A stretch of DNA of 50,118 nt from Chitinophagales bacterium (GTDB lineage Bacteria > Bacteroidota > Bacteroidia > Chitinophagales > Chitinophagaceae): assembly GCA_025353485.1 (NCBI GenBank), contig JANXQO010000071.1, positions 1-50,118 of the forward strand, written 5' to 3'. The notes below the pieces were generated by a model. It was not told the origin of the DNA. It saw only the letters and a list, made by a program, of their open reading frames with translations, and made no database searches. The stretch's first letter is position 1, and the number at the start of each line of letters is the position of its first letter. Made by a program: the position numbers and the translations under genes. This document shows, in pieces, positions 44,031-50,118 of the stretch.

Positions 44031-44800
44031 TAAATCCGCTGCCGCATAGCCTCATACAATATCATTCCTGCTGCAACAGAAACATTCAATGATTCAAAAT
44101 TATTTTCCATTGGGATGCTGAATTGTTCATCACAAACTTTCATCAATGCCGGAAAAATTCCTTTGTCTTCACTGCCCATAATAATTGCACAGGGCTCGGA
44201 GAAGTTGAGATCAAATATCTTTTTCTCCGCTGTCATTTCACTTGCAAAAACGTTAATGCCGTTAAGATGCAGATCATCCACTACTTTCATCAAACTGGTA
44301 ACCCTGCAAACTGAAATATTTTCTAATGCGCCTGCAGATGTTATTATTGCATCTTCATTTAAAGCGCCTACACCTTTATCAGGAATAATAATGGCATGAA
44401 CACCACAACTGTACGCAGTTCTGGCAAGTGCACCAATATTTCTTATATCGGTTATGCCATCCAAAATTAAAAATAATGGTACCTCTCCGCTTTCCACTAC
44501 AAATGAAATTACCTGCTGCAGATCCTGGTATTTTATTTTTCCTTTTACTGCAACACAGCCATCGTGATCTTCAATATTGAAACCATTTATTTTCTCTATG
44601 GGAACTTTATTTACGGGTATCAGATGTTCTTCAGCAATTCTTCTTATGTCATCTGTCTGCTTTCCATAAACAGTATTTGCTAAATAAATTCGTTCTATCT
44701 GTTCACCGGCATTCATCGCTTCAATAACTTTTTTTTGACCGATAATCAATGAATTTTTTTTAGGGCGGTGCTGTTGTGTTGTTGGTTTAAAATTTCTCAC
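44030..44800 (-). CDS. rlmB: 23S rRNA (guanosine-2251) 2'-O-methyltransferase RlmB
   Basis: 256 residues. An N-terminal substrate-binding domain begins at SLIIGQKKVIEAMNAGEQIE. The SPOUT domain follows, with motif 1 DIRNIGALARTAYSCG, motif 2 IIMGSEDKGI and motif 3 SLNVSVAAGMILYEAMRQ. The extra N-terminal domain separates it from TrmH at 6940-7521. It methylates G2251 in the ribosomal peptidyl-transferase centre. Length fits the family. It is downstream of metK, separated by a palindromic repeat. Confidence 0.88.
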   Translation of the reverse strand: MRNFKPTTQQHRPKKNSLIIGQKKVIEAMNAGEQIERIYLANTVYGKQTDDIRRIAEEHLIPVNKVPIEKINGFNIEDHDGCVAVKGKIKYQDLQQVISFVVESGEVPLFLILDGITDIRNIGALARTAYSCGVHAIIIPDKGVGALNEDAIITSAGALENISVCRVTSLMKVVDDLHLNGINVFASEMTAEKKIFDLNFSEPCAIIMGSEDKGIFPALMKVCDEQFSIPMENNFESLNVSVAAGMILYEAMRQRI

Positions 44801-44873
44801 TATTCAAAATTAGGAATAAGATTATCACTCAACTTAATAATAAATCAGGGAATATTAAAGGGTTACGGCAGTC

Positions 44874-44887
44874 TCCCCTAAAGGGGA
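44874..44887. repeat. Intergenic palindrome between metK and rlmB
   Basis: TCCCCT-AA-AGGGGA, followed by AGATTTAGAGGGGG. On the minus strand, which carries both flanking genes, it could end the metK transcript. It resembles 30351-30366 and, more distantly, 22298-22363. Confidence 0.5.
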
Positions 44888-44902
44888 AGATTTAGAGGGG
44901 GC

Positions 44903-46156
44903 TTATTTTATTCCGAACGCCTGCTTCACTTTACTTACATGGTCAAGTTTTTCCCAGGTAAATAATTCTACTTTAACTTTTTTCTCTTTACCATCCGGTG
45001 TTCTGAAAGTTTTTGTCACCATTTCATTTTTACGGCCCATGTGCCCGTATGCTGCTGTTTCACTGTAAATAGGATTACGCAATTTTAAGCGCTGCTCAAT
45101 AAAATATGGACGCATATCAAAAATGCTTTTTACTTTTTCTGCAATTTCACCGTCACTAAATTTTACTTTGGATGTTCCGTGCGTATTTACGTTAATGCTG
45201 GTTGGTTGCGCAACACCAATGGCGTAAGAAACCTGTACTAATATCTCATCACAAACTCCGGCTGCCACTAAATTTTTTGCGATATGGCGTGTTGCATAAG
45301 CGGCGCTTCTATCAACTTTACTTGGATCTTTTCCACTGAATGCTCCACCACCATGAGCGCCTTTGCCGCCATATGTATCTACAATAATTTTTCTGCCGGT
45401 TAATCCTGTATCGCCATGCGGGCCACCAATTACAAATTTTCCTGTAGGGTTAATGTGATATTTTATTTTATTATCAAACAGATGACCATAATTTTTGTAT
45501 TTAGCTTTTACTCTTGGGATCAATATTTTTTTTACATCATCAGCAATTTTCTTTTGCATTTTTTCTTCTGTATCAAAATCATCATGCTGGGTTGAAACCA
45601 CAATGGCATCAATTCGTACAGGTTTATTATTGTCATCATATTCCAAAGTAACCTGGCTCTTGGCATCGGGGCGCAGATATTTAATCTGCTTATTTTCTCT
45701 TCTTATTACTGCTAATTCTTTTAATAAATTATTGGCAATATCCAATGCAAGCGGCATGTAATCATCCGTTTCATTTGTAGCATACCCAAACATCATTCCC
45801 TGGTCTCCGGCTCCCTGTTCTTCTTTATTGGTTTTATCCACACCCTGGTTAATATCAGAAGATTGTTCATGAATTGCGGATAGAACTCCGCAGGAATTTG
45901 CTTCGAACATATATTCGCTTTTAGTGTACCCGATCTTACGGATAACTTCACGGGCAATACTCTGAACATCTAAATAAGCTTTTGATTTTACTTCACCTGC
46001 CAATACAACCTGGCCGGTAGTTACAAGGGTTTCACAAGCAACCTTGCTTTGTGGATCGAACGCTAAAAAATTATCAATTAGTGCATCACTGATCTGGTCA
46101 GCAACTTTATCAGGATGTCCTTCACTAACTGATTCGGATGTAAATAAATAAGGCAT
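44903..46156 (-). CDS. metK: S-adenosylmethionine synthetase MetK, 417 aa
   Basis: Starting at the ATG at 46156 gives [20 protein letters not shown], the canonical N terminus; an earlier in-frame start at 46207 would add 17 residues and is not preferred. Signatures: [18 protein letters not shown], and [20 protein letters not shown], then [11 protein letters not shown]. The enzyme makes SAM from methionine and ATP for the methyltransferases in this window and elsewhere. Length is slightly above the about 390 of E. coli, as usual in Bacteroidota. It has its own promoter 46178-46208. Confidence 0.96.
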   Translation of the reverse strand: MPYLFTSESVSEGHPDKVADQISDALIDNFLAFDPQSKVACETLVTTGQVVLAGEVKSKAYLDVQSIAREVIRKIGYTKSEYMFEANSCGVLSAIHEQSSDINQGVDKTNKEEQGAGDQGMMFGYATNETDDYMPLALDIANNLLKELAVIRRENKQIKYLRPDAKSQVTLEYDDNNKPVRIDAIVVSTQHDDFDTEEKMQKKIADDVKKILIPRVKAKYKNYGHLFDNKIKYHINPTGKFVIGGPHGDTGLTGRKIIVDTYGGKGAHGGGAFSGKDPSKVDRSAAYATRHIAKNLVAAGVCDEILVQVSYAIGVAQPTSINVNTHGTSKVKFSDGEIAEKVKSIFDMRPYFIEQRLKLRNPIYSETAAYGHMGRKNEMVTKTFRTPDGKEKKVKVELFTWEKLDHVSKVKQAFGIK

Positions 46157-46177
46157 GTAGTTTTTTATTTTGAGGTG

Positions 46178-46208
46178 CAAAATTATGCCTAAACAATAAA
46201 GGCACAAA
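46178..46208 (-). promoter_or_regulatory. metK promoter (Bacteroidota type)
   Basis: On the minus strand TTTG (+ 46205-46208) is followed by a 19-base spacer and TAATTTTG (+ 46178-46185), a full match to TTTG-N19-TAnnTTTG. The -7 box ends 22 bases before the metK ATG at 46156. The spacer contains TGCCT and AGGCA arms, an inverted repeat that could bind a regulator. Confidence 0.65.
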
Positions 46209-46231
46209 ATGCATTTATAAAAAAAAAGAAA

Positions 46232-47698
46232 TTAAATCTTTGAATAAACTATCCGTAATCTGATCCTGTTTACAGAAGTGCCTGTAGTAGTTCCTCCAAC
46301 AAACTTTACACTTCCAAAGGTTACGGTATTAATAGGAAATAAAAAAGGCGGAACTGCCTGCCTGCAATCATCAAAATAACCGACAGGAATGCTGACATAA
46401 TTGGGAGCCGATAATCTTAATATAGAATTTGTTCTGCCATTGCTGATTATTTTCTGTACAAACCTTGAAATATTAAACGTATACCGTGCTATGTTATTTC
46501 CGGAAGCATCTTTGGCTGTGGTTTTAAATCCTCCGTAAGTTGCAATATTAGGCGTGCCGCCTGCCACACTAAAATCACATGGAACCGGCAGGTAATTAAT
46601 ACCGGTATCCTTTATATCAAGAAAAAGAAAGTTAGGAGGGCTAAAATATTGGTTTAGTGGTAAAGGTGAATAAGCCTCGTCTATTATCAATTCGGCCCTG
46701 TGAACTATACGGTTTGATAACCCTGTAAGACCGGGAATTTTAAGTTGGGCATAACTGCCGGGTGAAGTTTGAATAAATATGAAATCATCACCGGAGGGTT
46801 TTGAATTTGCATTGGAAAAATTATTTACTTCTGCGCCAATGCGGGTTCTTACAATATTATTTGCAGTATTAGCAGCTCTATTTAGCCTAAAATTTGTAAT
46901 TACTACTGTATCCGTAAGGCTGGCTCTTTTGTATTTGTAATAAATAGCAAGTTTTGTATTAGTATCTGCCAGGTTGAAATAGGATAATGCATTGCCTGTA
47001 TTATCAGGTATGATTGCAAATCCTTTAAAAAAAACTCTGAATGCAGAATCAGAATAAAATGAGGAAGTAGCAGAGGAATCCTGTGCTAAAAATTTAAGAC
47101 CAAAAGAATTATTTAATTTAATTCTCAATTGGTTTTTTGATGTTTCCATAAATCCTCTTACTGAATCAGATAACCCCGATGGAGTATAAGTAGCAGTGCC
47201 CAATATTGGCAATTTAAATGGATAAGAAGTACAGGTACTGGAATCAGGTAAGAAACTATTCATTACATCTATTTCGTGCACCTGCACACTTTCACTTTGT
47301 GGTGCGGTGCTATCGCCAAAGGCTTTTTTATAACTTAACACCAAAACAATTGAATCTAACGTTCTGTCTGCAGGAGTCGCAGGTAAATAAAAAGGAAAAG
47401 AAGGTGGTTTTAACTCTGTATAAATCGTTGCTTTTGTAGTACCAAAATAAGGATCGTTATTAATGTAGCCCAGTGCATGGTCATCCGTAGGATAAATGGT
47501 TACACATCCTTTACCAAAAGGTATCGAATCAAAATTATTAGCCACCACATTAATAATAGTATCAAAAGTGTTTACATTATCAACTGCAGGAATAAGTCCT
47601 CCGCCTAAAATAGTAGTATCAATTTTTGTACACTGCCAATTAAAAAAAGAAAAAATAATAAGAGCCGTAAAAGCTAAAAGGAGTTTAGTTCTAACCAC
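46232..47698 (-). CDS. DUF4270 family lipoprotein, 488 aa
   Basis: The leader MVRTKLLLAFTALIIFSFFN ends in WQC (Cys23). The N terminus TTILGGGLIPAVDNVNTFDT and the YFGTTKATIYTEL passage match the Bacteroidota DUF4270 family, whose members are surface-exposed lipoproteins of unknown role. Length fits (about 450-500). It is 27 bases downstream of the glycogen-synthase-like gene on the same strand and probably cotranscribed with it. Confidence 0.85.
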   Translation of the reverse strand: MVRTKLLLAFTALIIFSFFNWQCTKIDTTILGGGLIPAVDNVNTFDTIINVVANNFDSIPFGKGCVTIYPTDDHALGYINNDPYFGTTKATIYTELKPPSFPFYLPATPADRTLDSIVLVLSYKKAFGDSTAPQSESVQVHEIDVMNSFLPDSSTCTSYPFKLPILGTATYTPSGLSDSVRGFMETSKNQLRIKLNNSFGLKFLAQDSSATSSFYSDSAFRVFFKGFAIIPDNTGNALSYFNLADTNTKLAIYYKYKRASLTDTVVITNFRLNRAANTANNIVRTRIGAEVNNFSNANSKPSGDDFIFIQTSPGSYAQLKIPGLTGLSNRIVHRAELIIDEAYSPLPLNQYFSPPNFLFLDIKDTGINYLPVPCDFSVAGGTPNIATYGGFKTTAKDASGNNIARYTFNISRFVQKIISNGRTNSILRLSAPNYVSIPVGYFDDCRQAVPPFLFPINTVTFGSVKFVGGTTTGTSVNRIRLRIVYSKI

Positions 47699-47725
47699 AG
47701 TGTAATAAATTTTTAATGGATTTTT

Positions 47726-48541
47726 TTATTTGGCGGCAAGGTCGGTATACAATTGTAAATAGTCTGTTAAATCTGACTCTGCATTGAATGGCAGCACTTT
47801 CTTACCTTTTACTTTAGTAAATTCATCAGCTAATTTTTTATCAACTTTTTCTGCGCCAAATGTTATTGCATCGGCATACGTAGCGCCTCCTCTAAACATT
47901 GCTGTATTGGATCCTTCATTATAAACCTGGATATCACCCGGTTTAATATTTGTATTTATAGTTGCCAACTTTACAAACTCTTTACCCATTTTTTCTTTGT
48001 AAGTATTTTGGCCGATAGTATAAATAATTTTACAATTGCTGAATACGGGTTCTTTTTTATAAGCACATTTTATATACATGGGTATAAGCCCTGTCATCCA
48101 TCCGCTGCAATGAATAATATCCGGGGGCCAGCCAAACTTTTTAACTGTTTCAAGCGCCCCTTTGCAGAATAGAACGGTTCGTAAAGCATTATCGTCAAAC
48201 CACTTTTCATTTTCATCATGAAACAATGTTTTACGCTTGAAATAATCTTCGTTATCTAAAAAATATATCTGCAGACGGGCATTGGGCAAAGAAGCCACTT
48301 TAATAACTAACGGATAATCATCACCATCAATGGATACATTGATGCCTGATAACCTGACTACCTCATGCAAACGGTGGCGCCTTTCATTTATCATTCCAAA
48401 ACGCGGCATAATACACCTTACTTCCATCCCTGTTTCATTTGATTTTACAGCCAGCTTATTTACAATCTCCGCAAACTCTGTCATCTCTAAATAGGGTGAC
48501 ATTTCGTTGGCTATAAATAAAATTCTTTTCTTTGTTGACAT
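47726..48541 (-). CDS. Glycogen/starch synthase N-terminal-like protein (single Rossmann half), 271 aa
   Basis: The protein resembles the N-terminal half of GT5 glycogen synthases: RILFIANEMSPYLE, VRCIMPRFGMINERRHRL, WPPDIIHCSGWMTGLIPMYI and CKIIYTIGQN. It ends at 271 residues, so the C-terminal nucleotide-sugar domain is missing. The KxGGL sugar-nucleotide motif near the N terminus is replaced by LEMTEFAEIVNKL. It therefore probably is not a normal synthase; similar half proteins occur in other Bacteroidota. It is divergent from panC and upstream of DUF4270. Confidence 0.78.
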   Translation of the reverse strand: MSTKKRILFIANEMSPYLEMTEFAEIVNKLAVKSNETGMEVRCIMPRFGMINERRHRLHEVVRLSGINVSIDGDDYPLVIKVASLPNARLQIYFLDNEDYFKRKTLFHDENEKWFDDNALRTVLFCKGALETVKKFGWPPDIIHCSGWMTGLIPMYIKCAYKKEPVFSNCKIIYTIGQNTYKEKMGKEFVKLATINTNIKPGDIQVYNEGSNTAMFRGGATYADAITFGAEKVDKKLADEFTKVKGKKVLPFNAESDLTDYLQLYTDLAAK

Positions 48542-48648
48542 TAGTGAAGATTAATTTGCAATACCGTTTTTAAAGAGCGGCGAAGTTACAATATATTTTC
48601 TGTAAATAATGTGCTCTTATCTATGTTTACGCATACTTATAAAGTAAA

Positions 48649-49521
48649 ATGATAATATTAAAATATGCAGCTGATGTAATTTCTCAGTTAAAAAAACTTA
48701 GACTTACTAAATCTTCAACAGGCTTTGTACCTACAATGGGAGCCTTGCATAAAGGGCATATCTCTTTGGTAGAGAAAAGTAAAGAGATATGTGAAATAAC
48801 TATATGCAGTATTTTTATAAACCCAACACAATTTAATAATGCGGATGATTTAAAAAAATATCCTGTTACGCTGGAGAATGATATTTATTTATTAGAAAAA
48901 AATGGTTGCGATATTTTGTTTATACCGGGTGTAAGTGAAATTTATCCCGAAGGAACAACACTAAAAAAACATTTTGATCTTGGCTACCTCCAATCTATTC
49001 TTGAAGGAAAATTCCGGCCTGGCCATTTTCAGGGAGTTTGCCAGGTTGTATGCCGCTTATTACAAATTACAAATCCCACTCATTTATTTATTGGTCAAAA
49101 AGATTACCAGCAATGCATGGTGATAAAAAGGCTTTTGGAACTAGAAAATTTTAATATTGAACTTATTATTTCTCCCACGTTGCGGAAAAAAAGCGGGCTT
49201 GCAATGAGCAGTAGAAATTTAAGATTAAATAAACAGCAAAAAGAACAGGCTGCAGAGATTTATAAAACATTACTCATTTTACAACAAAAAATAAAACCGG
49301 GATCTTTACAATATTTAAAAAAAGAAGCAGAGGAATATTTGATAACTAAAAATTTTAAACCTGACTATATTGAAATTGCTGAAGCAGATAATTTAAAAAC
49401 AGTAAATCAATGGAATGGTTTAACAGAATTGGTTGCACTTGTTGCCGCATTTATTGGGGATGTAAGATTAATAGATAATATCTTATTAAAAAATCAGCCT
49501 GTTTCTATTCGTAACTTGTAA
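48649..49521 (+). CDS. panC: Pantoate-beta-alanine ligase PanC
   Basis: 290 residues with the nucleotidyltransferase HxGH motif H34-K-G-H37 in PTMGALHKGHISLV. FINPTQFNNADD and LFIGQKDYQQCMVIKRL (the KMSKS-like region follows) are present, as is SGLAMSSRNLRL. It makes pantothenate from pantoate and beta-alanine with ATP, in coenzyme A synthesis. Length is normal (about 280). It is divergent from the glycogen-synthase-like gene and 5 bases upstream of the membrane protein gene that leaves the window. Confidence 0.95.
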   Translation: MIILKYAADVISQLKKLRLTKSSTGFVPTMGALHKGHISLVEKSKEICEITICSIFINPTQFNNADDLKKYPVTLENDIYLLEKNGCDILFIPGVSEIYPEGTTLKKHFDLGYLQSILEGKFRPGHFQGVCQVVCRLLQITNPTHLFIGQKDYQQCMVIKRLLELENFNIELIISPTLRKKSGLAMSSRNLRLNKQQKEQAAEIYKTLLILQQKIKPGSLQYLKKEAEEYLITKNFKPDYIEIAEADNLKTVNQWNGLTELVALVAAFIGDVRLIDNILLKNQPVSIRNL

Positions 49522-49526
49522 GCTAT

Positions 49527-50118
49527 ATGCAAAGAAAGATTTTATCAATTTTAAAATATGTTTTTTTTCTCGGGCTGGGAATATTTTTAGTGTGGTGGCA
49601 GTTTAGTAAAATGACTGCGGTACAAAAATCCCAATTTGGCGAGTCTTTAAAGTATGCTAACTATTGGCTGCTTATTCCTATAATTATTTTAGCGCTTTTA
49701 AGTCATTTAAGCCGTGCTATTCGCTGGAAGATATTAATTGAACCAATGGGGTATAAACCTTCCACAGCAAATACATTTTATTCTATAATGGCAGGGTATC
49801 TTTTAAATACATTTGTGCCAAGGGCCGGTGAAGTTTTAAAATGCAGCCTTCTAAACCGCTACGAAAAAATACCGATGAACAAGCTCATAGGTTCGGTACT
49901 GGTTGAAAGAACTTTTGATCTTGCCTGTTATTTTATTTTTATTGTACTAACAATATTGATGCAAATAAATCATTTGGGAAAATTTGTTAAGCAAAAGTTT
50001 TCTCAACTGGCTGAAAACAATCATGGCTTACCCATTTGGATTAAGTTATTGTTAGTTGCTCTTGTGTTATTTCTTATCATACTTTTTTTAAAATGGATAC
50101 TTAAAAGATTTGCTCATC
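49527..50118 (+). CDS. Lysylphosphatidylglycerol synthetase TM-region / UPF0104 membrane protein (partial, runs off the right edge)
   Basis: ATG 49527 begins MQRKILSILKYVFFLGLGIF. The visible 197 residues have about five hydrophobic helices and the family signature NTFVPRAGEVLKCSLLNRYE, with GSVLVERTFDL after it. Such proteins are flippase-like integral membrane proteins. It starts 5 bases after panC and is likely cotranscribed. The C-terminal half is outside the window. Confidence 0.8.
   Translation, partial: MQRKILSILKYVFFLGLGIFLVWWQFSKMTAVQKSQFGESLKYANYWLLIPIIILALLSHLSRAIRWKILIEPMGYKPSTANTFYSIMAGYLLNTFVPRAGEVLKCSLLNRYEKIPMNKLIGSVLVERTFDLACYFIFIVLTILMQINHLGKFVKQKFSQLAENNHGLPIWIKLLLVALVLFLIILFLKWILKRFAH

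Noticed and set aside
1-50118. tRNA, rRNA and CRISPR genes
   Set aside because: Reading the gaps, I saw no cloverleaf-like or rRNA-like segments and no regularly spaced direct repeats, though short or divergent ones could be missed without a search.

Overview
The window looks like chromosome of a low-GC Bacteroidota bacterium, most likely a Chitinophagaceae-type soil or freshwater species. Evidence for this: type IX secretion C-terminal tails on secreted proteins, DUF4270 and DUF5686 family proteins, many Bacteroidota-style lipoproteins with a Cys after a short hydrophobic leader, very weak Shine-Dalgarno signals, and promoters of the TTTG-N19-TAnnTTTG type (clearest before metK). I saw no rRNA, tRNA or CRISPR array.

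Layout. (1) 1-2.7 kb is an accessory patch: ends of two decayed insertion sequences (IS3-like and IS1182-like), an inverted-repeat element, small unknown genes, a GNAT-like gene with a tiny partner, and a membrane-protein gene. Two of these gene units are bounded by the same short sequences in inverted order, like integron cassettes. (2) 2.8-30.4 kb is mostly housekeeping and secreted enzymes: a DinB-like protein; an active plus inactive M16 peptidase pair; TrmH; a large T9SS surface protein; a PQQ-type sugar dehydrogenase with a T9SS tail; a PepO-like M13 peptidase; a PH/SHOCT membrane protein; 4-alpha-glucanotransferase overlapping a dipeptide epimerase; a phosphonatase-like HAD; DUF5686; a penicillin-acylase family enzyme; MiaE; an EamA-type transporter; a luciferase-like oxidoreductase; a GH1-like glycosidase; and HMG-CoA lyase. 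(3) 30.4-44 kb is the most unusual part. Two paralogous secreted proteins carry a caspase-like (clan CD) His-Gly and Ala/Ser-Cys dyad. Each lies next to members of a three-copy family of about 330-residue helix-turn-helix proteins, one of which is broken by a single-base frameshift. Between and after them are two runs of envelope genes: a beta-helix lipoprotein, outer-membrane barrels including a PagL-like one, small membrane proteins and a serine hydrolase. (4) 44-50.1 kb returns to core genes: RlmB, MetK, DUF4270, a glycogen-synthase-like half protein, PanC and the start of a flippase-like membrane protein.

How the genes work together. The core genes cover RNA methylation (trmH, miaE, rlmB), SAM supply (metK), alpha-glucan and peptidoglycan-peptide recycling (malQ plus epimerase), leucine/HMG-CoA catabolism, and surface protein export. 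The 30-44 kb block reads as a regulated envelope island: cytoplasmic HTH proteins, probably self-regulating, control secreted clan CD-like proteins and outer-membrane partners. Its function is not known to me and is the best candidate here for an undescribed system.
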